The notes: a model not told the origin generated them from the letters alone. DNA of 64,000 nucleotides from Paenibacillus sp. MSJ-34 (GCF_018918005.1 NZ_JAHLPR010000017.1:1-64000), one strand, 5' to 3'. Shown: positions 25,136 through 33,712, counted from the stretch's first letter. Made by a program: numbers and translations.

Positions 25136-25223
25136 GGAGCAAATGCGCTCCGAATAATGTGTCAATGGTAGGGAGCGGGCTTGTTCTTCCTTAGTTCTCT
25201 CCGAGTTCTCTCGAACGTTCTAA
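25136..25223. promoter_or_regulatory. par upstream region with palindrome and repeats
   Basis: GGAGC (25136-25140) and GCTCC (25147-25151) form an inverted repeat just ahead of parA. Further out, GTTCTCTC occurs twice about 11 bp apart, followed by GAACGTTC (roughly 25193-25223). These are candidate operator or centromere-like sites; the assignment is by position only. Confidence 0.35.
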
Positions 25224-25281
25224 AATCTCATCTTTTTTGAGAAAATCCCCAAAGCCTTTTGAACCCTGAAAAAAACAGAAA

Positions 25282-25323
25282 AACCCGCGAAAAACCTTGA
25301 TTTTACAAGGCTTTTCGCGGGTT
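25282..25323 (-). terminator. rho-independent terminator
   Basis: AACCCGCGAAAA-CCTTG pairs with CAAGG-CTTTTCGCGGGTT (one bulged base). On the minus strand it is followed by a T-run (complement of the A-run near 25270-25276), so it ends minus-strand transcription from the integrase side. Confidence 0.75.
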
Positions 25324-25338
25324 CTAAATTCTTCTTCC

Positions 25339-25366
25339 TTGACTTAACTTCCGCATGTGTTATAAT
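25339..25366 (+). promoter_or_regulatory. strong promoter before the tRNA half
   Basis: TTGACT (25339-25344) and TATAAT (25361-25366) are 16 bp apart. The predicted start is just before the tRNA-Leu 3' half. Confidence 0.75.
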
Positions 25367-25373
25367 AACACTC

Positions 25374-25430
25374 GCGACTCAAAATCGTTTGGGGAGACCC
25401 GTGGAGGTTCGAGTCCTCTCACCGGTACCA
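25374..25430 (+). pseudogene. 3' half of tRNA-Leu(CAA), probable attachment site
   Basis: The sequence matches the 3' half of a leucine tRNA. The anticodon stem GCGA/TCGT encloses loop CTCAAAA (anticodon CAA at 25380-25382). A long variable arm (GGGGAGACCC) follows, then the T-arm GAGGTTCGAGTCCTC and the acceptor strand CACCGGT with A and encoded CCA at 25428-25430. The 5' half (D-arm and GCCGGTG strand) is absent. Tyrosine integrases often recombine within tRNA 3' halves, and a degenerate one begins 48 bp away. A promoter lies before it and a terminator after it, so a tRNA-half transcript is likely. Confidence 0.75.
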
Positions 25431-25450
25431 CATTAATAACAAGTGGTTCG

Positions 25451-25479
25451 TTAGAGAAATTCTCTAATGAGCTTTTTTT
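25451..25479 (+). terminator. terminator after the tRNA half
   Basis: TTAGAG-AAATT-CTCTAA (25451-25467) forms a short perfect stem followed by GAGC and seven T residues. Together with the promoter at 25339 it bounds a transcript of roughly 100 bases. Confidence 0.7.
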
Positions 25480-26508
25480 ATATTTTTATTACTTCATTCA
25501 TTGTATTTGCTGATGATACTTTGGAGCTGTAATCCAAATGCGAATAAATATTTGCTGTGGTGGAATAATCACTGTGACCTAACCATTCCTGAACTTCCTT
25601 CATGCTGACGCCATTACTCAAAAGCAGAGTTGCGCAGCTATGGCGAAGATCATGAAAACGGATGTGTCGCATGCCGTTCTTCTTCAGCACAAGGGCAAAA
25701 TGTTGGGTGATATAATTAGGCTTGATTCGTTCCCCCATAACATCCACATAAATGTAACCAATGTAATCCTTACAGTACGAATCCTTGAAGAGATGCTGAT
25801 TTGTTTCCTGCTGCTCCTTCATTTGCAGCAAAAGGTTGTAGAAGGCGTCTACAAGAGGCAGAGTGCGGAGACTTGCCTTGTTCTTTGTTCGATCCTTTTC
25901 AATCGTGATCAGCTTTCCATTCAGTGAACCGGAAGTGACGGTATGTTTGATCGTGATCGTTTTTTTGACCAGATCAATGGCAGACCATTTTAGACCCACC
26001 ACCTCACTACGCCTTAACCCATAAAATGCTCCCAAGATTACAGCCAGTTCAATCTTGGTGCCCTTCACAATTTCTAAAAGTTGATTAACTTCTGAGGCAC
26101 TATATGAGCTGCCCACAAACGGTTCCTTCTTCGGACGAATGATCTTGTCAGCAGGATTAGAAGTAATGCGATCTGTGAATAAGCTTGCTGGAGTGCCGAA
26201 CGAATATTGGCATGATAATGAATAACGGTGTTGGCACTAACTCCCCATTCGTTTAAGGCATGACTGTAAAACTCCTGAATGTGATGAGGTTTCAATTCCA
26301 GGAGAGTAATACCTTTTTCTTGGAAGTATGGAGCGATGCGACCTTTCACTGCGTTTGCATACGAGATATACGTGATGAGTTCTATTCTATGCTTCACCGT
26401 TTCCAGCCAATCCAGCGTGTAATCCGCAAATATATTCTCTTCAAGATCCCCTAGAGGAAGTGTGGATTGCATGATATACTGTTCAGTAGTAGTCGTTTGA
26501 TTACGCAA
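25478..26508 (-). pseudogene. int: frameshifted tyrosine integrase
   Basis: Two overlapping frames together give a phage/ICE-type integrase of about 340 residues. The first (26508 to about 26160) has the SAM-like core-binding domain (ADYTLDWLETVKHRI, SANTVIHYHANIRSALQQAYS). The second (about 26160 to 25478) has the catalytic domain with the arginine in LRRSEVVGLKW, HDLRHSC, LGHS and the tyrosine in ANIYSHLDY. The reading frame must shift by one base near 26155-26175, where QQAYS should join DRITSNPADKIIRPKK-like sequence. No slippery site is evident, so it is most simply a dead gene. It adjoins the tRNA-Leu half, the expected attachment site. Confidence 0.8.
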
Positions 26509-26669
26509 AAAATCGCCCTTTCTTGAGTTGGTGGTGTGGTAACTTCCATTCTACAAGATTTGGCGATTTTTTTGTTCCTATTTTTAAAATTCATTGAAAA
26601 CGGGGCGTCCAGCAGTCAGTCTACACTGACTTTCGTATTATTAGGTCAACCAGGATTTTCTGGTTGGCC

Positions 26670-26872
26670 TTTCTTTATGGTCGTTTTACGATGATGGTAG
26701 CCGGGAGAACGTGACTGACTTTGGGGATTCTACCCCGTTCCAGAAACTGTTTTCCCACTACTCCAAATAAACATGTTTGGGCTGGTTGAGGGAACGACCT
26801 CGTATCACAAGCGAAGCTATGGATTTGGAACCCATCGTGGGAGTGCCGGCAATTTATATTTAGGAGGTTGTA
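26670..26872 (+). ncRNA. candidate IS110 bridge RNA region
   Basis: IS110-family elements encode a structured guide (bridge) RNA in the non-coding end next to the transposase, upstream of the gene in the IS110 group. This 200-bp gene-free stretch is GC-balanced with several pairable segments. I infer the RNA from position and did not fold it. Confidence 0.45.
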
Positions 26873-28051
26873 ATGGAGCCAGTGGTAGGTGTGGATGTGG
26901 CAAAGGGATGTAGTGTGATGCAGGCCTTTACGAGGAGGAACGAACCGTATGGGAAGTTGCAAAGCATCTCGCATGGCGAAAATGGATTTGAACGATTAGG
27001 TGATCTTTTGTCGGGATTACAGGTGGCAACGGGAATTCCCCCGGTAGTCGTTCTAGAAGCGACAGGGCATTACCATAAGCCACTTGTCGCCTATCTGGAG
27101 CGCAGCGGATGGACACACTTCATCGTTAATCCGTTGCAGTCGAAACGGGCAAAAGGAACCCAGTTGCGCAAGGTGAAAACGGATGCTACAGACACGTGGC
27201 ATTTAGCGGATATGTATTACCGGGGAGACGTCGAAGCGCATCGTACGTGGGAGGAGACGTTTACAGAACTGCAGCATGTGACTAGACAACATGCGTTTGT
27301 GACAGACATGTTCGTGCAAGCAAAACTTAATATCAGAGCATTGCTGGAACAAGTGTTTCCGGACTATGAGGAGGCTTTTTCTAATCTGTTTTCGATTACA
27401 TCGCTAAAAGTGCTGAAACGTTGTTTGGAAGATGATATGGAGAATCTTGTGGAAGTGATTGAGGAAGATGTCGGGAAATCCCACTCCAAACGTTGGGTGG
27501 GAGAAAAAGCAGAACGGATCGAGGCACTCCTATCCATCTGGAGGAAGCATCCGATAAGTCGATCGCAAACTGCAATGTTAAGCAGCATGGTAACTTTGTT
27601 ACTCACGTTCATCGAACAATTAGGTGGCCTTGAGAGACAGATGGATCGGATCGCATCGATTTTGCCCGAGATAGAACTGTTGAAAAGTATTCCCGGGATT
27701 GGAGATAAACTGGCTGCGGCGATCGTTGCAGAGATTGGGGACATAAATCAGTTTGAAGACGCCAAGCAATTGGTCGCTTATGCCGGCTTAGACCCTGCAA
27801 TCTATAGCTCTGGGAAATTTACTGCCACAAGTTCGAGAATTACCAAGCGGGGATCAAAAAGGCTCCGACGTTCATTGTATCTAGCGGTGCAGTGTGGAAT
27901 CCGGAAAAGTGCTAACCGAAGGATCTGGAGCTATTACGATAAGAAAAGAAAAGAGGGCAAGCCCTATAAGGTGGCTGTGATTGCTTGCGCCAACAAGCTG
28001 CTCCATCACATTTACGCCATCCTTAGTAAAAGCCAGCCCTACAAAGCCTGA
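26873..28051 (+). CDS. IS110-family DEDD transposase
   Basis: The 392-residue transposase has the RuvC-like DEDD domain at the N-terminus (VVGVDVAKGC, VVLEATGHYHKPL, KTDATDTWHLADMY) and the C-terminal transposase-20 domain with the conserved serine region (LLKSIPGIGDKLAAAIVAEI, AYAGLDPAIYSSGKF, RGSKRLRRSLYLA). The length is normal and no break is seen, so it may be active. AGGAGGTTGTA precedes the ATG at 26873. The related fragment at 28176-28640 belongs to another, more divergent copy. Confidence 0.92.
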   Translation: MEPVVGVDVAKGCSVMQAFTRRNEPYGKLQSISHGENGFERLGDLLSGLQVATGIPPVVVLEATGHYHKPLVAYLERSGWTHFIVNPLQSKRAKGTQLRKVKTDATDTWHLADMYYRGDVEAHRTWEETFTELQHVTRQHAFVTDMFVQAKLNIRALLEQVFPDYEEAFSNLFSITSLKVLKRCLEDDMENLVEVIEEDVGKSHSKRWVGEKAERIEALLSIWRKHPISRSQTAMLSSMVTLLLTFIEQLGGLERQMDRIASILPEIELLKSIPGIGDKLAAAIVAEIGDINQFEDAKQLVAYAGLDPAIYSSGKFTATSSRITKRGSKRLRRSLYLAVQCGIRKSANRRIWSYYDKKRKEGKPYKVAVIACANKLLHHIYAILSKSQPYKA

Positions 28052-28148
28052 TTCCATATTTAACCATATCCCTTCTACTCAGAAGGAATATTTGTCGTGC
28101 AATAAAATTATTGTACCAACAATCTTATTGAAATCCAAGCAAAAATGC

Positions 28149-28760
28149 TTGACAAACATTAGCTGGTTTTTGGCCATGCTTAAGGTGCTTCGTGAGCTTC
28201 AGGAGCAGCTTGTGGATTTAGAACGAGTTATTTATGAAATTTCCCAAACGATCCCACAGGTTCAGTTGCTGGAGTCAATCCCTGGGGTAAGCACAAAGCT
28301 AGCTACCGCTATTGTGGCAGAAATCGGAGATGTGTCTCAGTTCATCCATCCCAAACAAGTCGTAGCTATGGCCGGACTTGATCCAAGCGTGTTTAGTTCT
28401 GGGAAGTTTACGGCAAGTGAAAACAAAATAACGAAGCGCGGCTCAAAACGTTTGCGAAGAGCAGCTTATCTAGCGGTAATATGCGGATTAAGAAAGGGAT
28501 TAAACCCACGCCTAAGAGAATATTACGATAAGAAAAAAAGCGAAGGTAAGCCCCATAAAGTAGCCGTGATCGCTTGCGCCAACAAGGTATTACATCACGT
28601 CTACGCTATACTCAAAAAAGGGCAACCTTTCGCTTTTTAAAGACTAATCATTCCATAAATCCCCACCATATGGAGGGTTATTTGTTATGCCTAGAATTCA
28701 GTATATCAAAAATCTCTGTCCTACAGAACTATCTATTGACAAAGTATTAGCTGGTTTTTT
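28149..28760. repeat. direct repeats flanking an IS110 fragment
   Basis: TTGACAAACATTAGCTGG followed by T5 at 28149-28171 recurs as TTGACAAAGTATTAGCTGG plus T7 at 28736-28760. The pair brackets the transposase fragment, suggesting an internally deleted element or recombination between repeated ends. Confidence 0.55.
28176..28640 (+). pseudogene. C-terminal fragment of an IS110-family transposase
   Basis: About 154 residues match the last 40 percent of an IS110 transposase (LLESIPGVSTKLATAIVAEI, AMAGLDPSVFSSGKF, RGSKRLRRAAYLAVICGLRK, KVAVIACANKVLHHVYAILK). It aligns with the C-terminus of the intact neighbour but with many differences, so it is a separate lineage and not a simple duplication. 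The DEDD catalytic domain is missing. Confidence 0.85.
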
Positions 28761-28783
28761 TGTTTCGAAACGGTTCCGATTCA

Positions 28784-29938
28784 TCAGCTTTTCGTTCTAA
28801 AAGATCTGAAGAATGCGCGAATGTCATCGGCAAAAAGCTCCGGTTCCTCCAGAGCGGTAAAATGTCCGCCGCGGGGCATCGAAGTCCAGCGGGTTACATT
28901 CAGGTTGCGCATGGCCCATTCCTTGGGTGGCAACAGGATATCCGCCGGGAACAGGGCAAGGCCTGTCGGAACCTCGATGTAGCCGATTGGCGGCAAAGAA
29001 TGCGCATTATCATAATACATGTGCGCTGTCGATCCTATGGTGTTCGTCACCCAATACATCATAATATGCGTAAGGAGCTCATCCTCGCTGAATTTTTGCG
29101 CAAGGTCGCCGTTACAATCGCTCCATGATCGGAATTTCTCCATCATCCAACCGGCCAAACCTACGGGCGAGTCGGAAAGTCCATATGCGAGGGTTTGGGG
29201 TCGTGTCGATTGAATGGACATATAGCCGCCCTCCTGAGCCATCCATGCCGAAGCATTATTCTTGTATTGCCGCTCTTCTTCCGAAAGCTTGGCCTGATCA
29301 GATGAAGCTATGAGATCTCGGATAATCCCGATATCGGTTAGATGGATTCCGTATAGCCGTTCGGGATGGTTTGCCGCCAGGTATCTCGTCACACCGGAGC
29401 CCATATCCCCACCGGCGGCAGCGAATTTTCTGTAGCCTAATTCTTCGGTCATAAGTTTAACCCACATTTCGGCGACACGAAAATTGTTAACCCCGGGATG
29501 TTTAGGGCGGCTGGAGAATCCAAAACCAGGCAATGAAGGGACGATTACGTCAAAAGCGTCCTCGGGGTTTCCGCCATGGCTGGCCGGATCCGTAAGCAGC
29601 GGGATGATTTTTTGGTAACGAAGGTAACTGTCGGGCCATCCGTGAGTAAGAATCAGGGGCAAAGGGTTAGGTCCTTTACCGCGTTCATGTACGAAGTGCA
29701 CGTCGATCCCGTCGATCTTGCAGCGAAACTGGGAGAAGCGGTTCAACTTGGCTTCTTGTGCGCGCCAATCATAATGGTCCCTCCAATACGAAACTAGCGA
29801 TTTTAAGTAATTTAATTCCGTGCCCCGTTTCCAATCCGCATTTTCCAATTGATCCGGCCAACGGATGTGATGGAGTCTGTATTGCAGATCGTCCAGGATT
29901 TCATCAGAGACCTGAATTTGAAAACGTTCAATAGTCAA
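28784..29938 (-). CDS. epoxide hydrolase
   Basis: The 384-residue protein fits the EHN-type epoxide hydrolase family: an N-terminal lid domain (residues 1-100, with FQIQVSDEILDDLQYRL and WRAQEAKLNRF) followed by an alpha/beta-hydrolase. Visible are the oxyanion motif HGWPDSYLRY, VPSLPGFGFSSRP, the nucleophile aspartate in AAGGDMGSGV (about 179) and the catalytic histidine in RGGHFTALEEPELF near the C-terminus. It hydrolyses epoxides to diols, probably in detoxification. The start is TTG with GAGGAGGAAAATCATT upstream and a TATAAT at about 29976. It lies between mobile-element debris, so it may be transferred cargo. Confidence 0.9.
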   Translation of the reverse strand: MTIERFQIQVSDEILDDLQYRLHHIRWPDQLENADWKRGTELNYLKSLVSYWRDHYDWRAQEAKLNRFSQFRCKIDGIDVHFVHERGKGPNPLPLILTHGWPDSYLRYQKIIPLLTDPASHGGNPEDAFDVIVPSLPGFGFSSRPKHPGVNNFRVAEMWVKLMTEELGYRKFAAAGGDMGSGVTRYLAANHPERLYGIHLTDIGIIRDLIASSDQAKLSEEERQYKNNASAWMAQEGGYMSIQSTRPQTLAYGLSDSPVGLAGWMMEKFRSWSDCNGDLAQKFSEDELLTHIMMYWVTNTIGSTAHMYYDNAHSLPPIGYIEVPTGLALFPADILLPPKEWAMRNLNVTRWTSMPRGGHFTALEEPELFADDIRAFFRSFRTKS

Positions 29939-30142
29939 AATGATTTTCCTCCTCTTCTTAATACATCGTCATTATATCCCTCAAGCGAGTGTGGTACACT
30001 GGCATAAATGAAATATCTAGCTATACTATTTGTAGGTGACCATTGTTCATCGCTTAGCTCATACCGTCTTTGAATCATGATGGAATGCTCCAATCGTTTT
30101 CTCAAATCATACCATAAATCGATTTAGTTTTCAGAAACGTCC

Positions 30143-30524
30143 TAAATGAATCCACCATTAACACGGATGGTTTGTCCCGTAACCCACTGCGATTCTTCGC
30201 TCGCAAGGAATAGGATCACACTTGCAATGTCCTCAGTCTTTCCGGGACGTCCAAGGCGTTCATGTGGCTAGTCCCTGAATTTGTTCGGGGGTTTTGCCAA
30301 CCGTGAAAAGCTCGGTATTTAGAGGGCCAGGTGCTACAGCATTAATCGTTATGTTTCTATTTCCATCCAAGCTCCTTGGCCAATTGCCGCGTGAATTGTT
30401 CAACGGCTCCTTTGAAGCCAGCATATAGACTGTATGCAGGGAACATCTGACCCGCCACTGAAGTGGAAAAGTTGATAATGCGGCCATTAACGTTTAAATG
30501 CTTAGTGGCAAGCTTTTTATCCAT
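30143..30524 (-). pseudogene. degenerate short-chain dehydrogenase
   Basis: Pieces of an SDR oxidoreductase are recognisable in more than one frame: GRIINFSTSVAGQMFPAYSL with YAGFKGA (catalytic Tyr-x3-Lys), NITINAVAPGPLNTELF, and a C-terminal [20 protein letters not shown] with [11 protein letters not shown] before the stop. At least two frameshifts separate them, and the N-terminal NAD-binding half is missing. A good AGGAGAG site stands before ATG 30522-30524, but that start is in the middle of the usual fold. Confidence 0.8.
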
Positions 30525-30565
30525 TTCAGCAATCTCTCCTTTCTAATCTGTTTTAAAGGGGAACA

Positions 30566-31309
30566 TTAAGCAAACGGGTAATCCATAACGACGATTCCTT
30601 CAACAAATGGGCCAATGGATTGCAATAATCCTTGATGCAGGGGGTGCTGAATATACTCCCGGCAAGCCTGTTGATTCTCAAAAGTGACTCTGATCCCCAG
30701 CGTAAACACGTGCATATGCTCTATTTCATTCGTAACGTTAATCCCGGCGCTAAGTTCCACGATCCCCGGAATGTTCCCTTTAAAGTCATGTGCGCGCTTT
30801 ATTGCACTTTCTTTTACTTCAATAGAAACATCAGGCTTGAATTTCTTTAAACTTCTCACATGAACAAGACCAATGTACACTTCATTTCCAGGCAACAGCG
30901 GCGAGGAAATACCGGATGAGAACAGAATGTCACGCAGATGGCCCTGCGCTTTGACCGATCCCAACAATCCGATGGAAGATCCGACGATCCATGAGGGCTT
31001 CCCGATCATGACTCGATCCACGCGGGATAACCAGTCGATCGCGTTCGCCATGACGCCGGGAATGGTCGAATTATATTCCGGAGTGATCCATAACACCGCG
31101 TCGGCAGCAGCGACTTTCGCCTTAAAATCGATAACCGGCTGGGGTGGAACAGACTCGATATCCTGATCATAAAAGGAGAGATCCCGAATGTTCAGCACAT
31201 CCAACTGAAAAAGATGCTGATAACGGTTTTGAATATAACGGGCTAACTTCAGGTTGTATGAATCTTTGCGAATGCTTCCGACTAAGGCGGCTAGTTTCAT
31301 TTTCATCAT
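30566..31309 (-). CDS. FMN reductase fused to a Dabb domain
   Basis: Residues 1-160 resemble NADPH-dependent FMN reductases: LAALVGSIRKDSYNLKLARY, WITPEYNSTIPGVMANAIDW and IGLLGSVKAQGHLRDIL. The remaining 90 residues resemble the stress-responsive Dabb (alpha/beta barrel) domain: VSIEVKESAIKRAHDFKGNI, PGIVELSAGINV, ACREYIQHPLHQ and VEGIVVMDYPF. The fusion is unusual, since the two are normally separate proteins, and the FMN reductase part seems to lose its last helix at the junction. A role in redox or aromatic metabolism is possible. The start is uncertain (ATG 31309 or 31306; ribosome site weak). A terminator-like hairpin lies upstream at 31368-31389. Confidence 0.75.
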   Translation of the reverse strand: MMKMKLAALVGSIRKDSYNLKLARYIQNRYQHLFQLDVLNIRDLSFYDQDIESVPPQPVIDFKAKVAAADAVLWITPEYNSTIPGVMANAIDWLSRVDRVMIGKPSWIVGSSIGLLGSVKAQGHLRDILFSSGISSPLLPGNEVYIGLVHVRSLKKFKPDVSIEVKESAIKRAHDFKGNIPGIVELSAGINVTNEIEHMHVFTLGIRVTFENQQACREYIQHPLHQGLLQSIGPFVEGIVVMDYPFA

Positions 31310-31367
31310 CTCAATGATAGGGTCTGTAGTATAGGAAGGCAATCAGAAGTCTTATTAGGCATGAATC

Positions 31368-31393
31368 AAGACATCCGAGCGGATGTCTTTTAA
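31368..31393. terminator. short terminator hairpin
   Basis: AAGACATCC (31368-31376) pairs with GGATGTCTT (31381-31389), followed by TTTAATTTT. It stands between 31342 and a gene-poor stretch. Confidence 0.65.
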
Positions 31394-31556
31394 TTTTGTT
31401 CTATAGGTGAAACGGAGAACCGTATCATCGATAGTGGTAAAGCAGAGAGTTGAGTTGAAGGTGGAAGCGGCAATGCTCAATCTACAGATTGGAGCTTAGC
31501 GGCTGAATATATTAATAAATGTCCAGGCATTAGAGCAATAACTAGATCGTGATTAT

Positions 31557-31589
31557 ACAAAAGCCCGACTTTGTTTGGGCTTTTGTAAC
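31557..31589. terminator. terminator hairpin
   Basis: ACAAAAGCCC (31557-31566) pairs perfectly with GGGCTTTTGT (31577-31586). A short coding remnant may precede it (31461-31548), but no gene is supported there. Confidence 0.65.
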
Positions 31590-31835
31590 ATATAAATTTA
31601 CTGATCACCTTTAGCGTTACTTTATAGATTAAGTACTTGCTCGAGGTGATTCTAAAGGACTGTTTTTGTGCTGATTGATGGGTCAAAAGGATGGATATAT
31701 TACCTAAATTGTGGTATGGTTAAAATGACTTTCCAAAATATGAAGTCCGACATTATCTTTCAAAAGACAACCTATATATTGAGAGTAAGTACATAGAGTA
31801 AATTGCATAACAAATAAGCATACAGGAGGTGGAAC

Positions 31836-32984
31836 ATGGCTGCAAAAGTTCCTGTAAAAAAGGAGTTATTAAACTGGGCTTATAATAGGAGTCTTCATCA
31901 GGATAAGTTACAGAAAAAATTTAAGTTATTGGATAAATGGCTAGCAGGAGAGAAGCAACCAACATTTAAACAGCTTGAAGCTTATGCAGCTGCCACTGCC
32001 ACTCCACTAGGATACTTTTTCTTAAAGCAGCCACCGAATGAAACGTTACCGATACCACATTATAGAACAGTTGAAGATGGAGAAAGTGGAAAAGTTAGTC
32101 CTGATTTAATAGAGACTCTACATATTATGCAAAGAAGACAAGATTTCATGAAAGATTATTATGAGCAACATATTGGGACAAAATTAGATTTCGTTGGATC
32201 TAATAAAGGTTCTACAGTTACTCAAATAGCACAGAAAATTCTTAATTTATTGGGTTTACAGCAAGATTGGGCGCGGCAACATAAAACTTTTCATGAAGCA
32301 CTAAAGTACTTAATTGAAAAGTGTGAAAAAGTTAGAATTACAGTGATGCAAAATGGCATAGTGGGAGGAAACACCCATCGTGCATTGAATGTTTCGGAGT
32401 TTAGAGGATTCGTGTTAGTTGACGAGGTAGCTCCACTGATTTTTATCAATGCAGTTGATACGAAATCTGCCCAAATTTTTACTTTGATTCATGAAGTTGC
32501 ACATATCCTAATAGGTTCTAGTGCAGTTGTTGAAGCTTCTCCATTAAATTCCCATAATGCGGCTGTTGAGAAACTTTGTAATGAAGCTGCAGCAGAAATG
32601 TTATGTCCTAGAGATCTGTTCATAAGGCAATGGCATACTCACTATCCCGATGGTGTAGTTTATGAAACACTTAGTAATATATTTAAGGTAAGTCCAATTG
32701 TTATTGGCAGAAGGGCACTGGATCTAAAAATAGTACCGAGAGAGGAATTTTTTAGCTTCTATTATGAATACCTAGAAAGGTTGAAAAATCAGAAGACCAG
32801 TTCTACTTCTAGTGGAAACTTTTATAATACACTCATGAGTAGACTAGGGAATACTTTTACGAGTGCTGTGGTCTATCAGGCTAGCACAGGAAATATCCAA
32901 TATTCTGAGGCGTTCAGATTAACTGGACTAAAAACGAAGACCTTTGAAAAATTAGTTAAATTAGTACAAGAAAGGGGTGTATAG
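31836..32984 (+). CDS. XRE-ImmA/IrrE-type protease regulator
   Basis: The 382-residue protein combines an N-terminal helix-turn-helix-like region (residues 1-75, LDKWLAGEKQPTFKQLEAYA then TPLGYFFLKQPP) with an ImmA/IrrE (DUF955, M78) metallopeptidase domain. The zinc motif is FTLIHEVAHIL near 220, with a downstream CNEAAAEMLCP glutamate. Such fused proteins act as antitoxins or as proteases that remove repressors. The next gene begins 2 bp after its stop and encodes a PIN-like DUF4411 protein, so the two are best read as a toxin-antitoxin module with this protein as antitoxin. GGAGGTGGAAC precedes the start. Confidence 0.85.
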   Translation: MAAKVPVKKELLNWAYNRSLHQDKLQKKFKLLDKWLAGEKQPTFKQLEAYAAATATPLGYFFLKQPPNETLPIPHYRTVEDGESGKVSPDLIETLHIMQRRQDFMKDYYEQHIGTKLDFVGSNKGSTVTQIAQKILNLLGLQQDWARQHKTFHEALKYLIEKCEKVRITVMQNGIVGGNTHRALNVSEFRGFVLVDEVAPLIFINAVDTKSAQIFTLIHEVAHILIGSSAVVEASPLNSHNAAVEKLCNEAAAEMLCPRDLFIRQWHTHYPDGVVYETLSNIFKVSPIVIGRRALDLKIVPREEFFSFYYEYLERLKNQKTSSTSSGNFYNTLMSRLGNTFTSAVVYQASTGNIQYSEAFRLTGLKTKTFEKLVKLVQERGV

Positions 32985-32986
32985 AC

Positions 32987-33481
32987 TTGTATGTACTAGA
33001 CGCCAATGTGTTTATCGGTGCACATAGAGGATATTACGACTTTGATGTGGCGCCCAGTTTCTGGAAGTCTTTGATATCCCAAGCTAGCAAGAATAATATT
33101 CGTAGTATAGATAAGATTCAAGATGAAATTATTTCTCCTGACCCAAAAAATGCTGATAGGTTGCATTTGTGGACTGCGGATAACTTCAAAAGTTACTTCG
33201 AGAGAACGGATTCTCAGGACGTGATTGAAAAATATGCTGAAATACAACAATGGGCACATAGTAATCCGCAGTTTACTCCTAGTGCGAAAGAAGAGTTTGC
33301 TCATATAGCGGACGCATGGCTAGTTGCATATGCAAAATCTAAAGATTATACTCTTGTAACCCATGAGGCATATAACCCGGATATAAAGAAGAGAATATTA
33401 ATTCCAGTAGTATGCAGACAATTTAACGTGAAATATGTAAACACTTTTGAGATGTTACGGAATCTTAAGGTGAGTTTCTAA
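32987..33481 (+). CDS. DUF4411 PIN-domain toxin
   Basis: The 164-residue protein resembles DUF4411, a PIN-like nuclease family: YVLDANVFIGAHRGYY at the N-terminus gives the first acidic residue, and HIADAWLVAYAKSKDYTLVT the later ones, ending with ILIPVVCRQFNVKYVNTFEM. PIN toxins cleave RNA with a metal-ion cluster of aspartates. The start is a TTG overlapping the upstream stop region, with AAAGGGGTG as ribosome site. It is the downstream partner of the XRE-ImmA protein. A terminator follows at 33520-33543. Confidence 0.82.
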   Translation: MYVLDANVFIGAHRGYYDFDVAPSFWKSLISQASKNNIRSIDKIQDEIISPDPKNADRLHLWTADNFKSYFERTDSQDVIEKYAEIQQWAHSNPQFTPSAKEEFAHIADAWLVAYAKSKDYTLVTHEAYNPDIKKRILIPVVCRQFNVKYVNTFEMLRNLKVSF

Positions 33482-33519
33482 CAGAGAGTATGTAATTCAG
33501 TCATAGTTGGTTTTGGTTT

Positions 33520-33548
33520 GCCACTCCCAATATTTGGAGTGGCTTCTT
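33520..33548 (+). terminator. terminator of the toxin-antitoxin pair
   Basis: GCCACTCC (33520-33527) pairs with GGAGTGGC (33536-33543), followed by TTCTTTATG. Confidence 0.7.
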
Positions 33549-33657
33549 TATGATTAGAAAATACAACCGCACGAAGCTACCTTTTAATGCTCGATTCCAC
33601 AGCACACCCGAGCTCATGTGCCAAACCTAGCGAAAACTCGTTTGTATGATATTGAAG

Positions 33658-33706
33658 AGCCTTCTCAACCAAGGTAACATGCAACAAACTTGTTCCTTGG
33701 GAGGCT
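33658..33706 (+). promoter_or_regulatory. leader hairpin enclosing a ribosome site
   Basis: AGCCT/AGGCT (33658-33662 with 33702-33706) and CCAAGG/CCTTGG (33669-33674 with 33695-33700) form a hairpin that includes GGGAGG, the ribosome site of the 33713 gene. A similar arrangement stands before the gene at 34047. Confidence 0.5.
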
Positions 33707-33712
33707 TTTCAT

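Larger units (their letters stand above)
26640..28080 (+). mobile_element. IS110-family element, ends approximate
   Basis: An intact IS110-type transposase gene is preceded by about 230 bp of non-coding sequence and followed by a short tail. IS110 elements lack long terminal inverted repeats, so the exact ends cannot be set by eye. A stem-loop at 26644-26667 (GGTCAACCAG/CTGGTTGGCC) marks the left part. Confidence 0.7.

Noticed and set aside
31461-31548. Frame ending AEYINKCPGIRAITRS
   Set aside because: It looks protein-like but is too short and has no start; possible remnant only.
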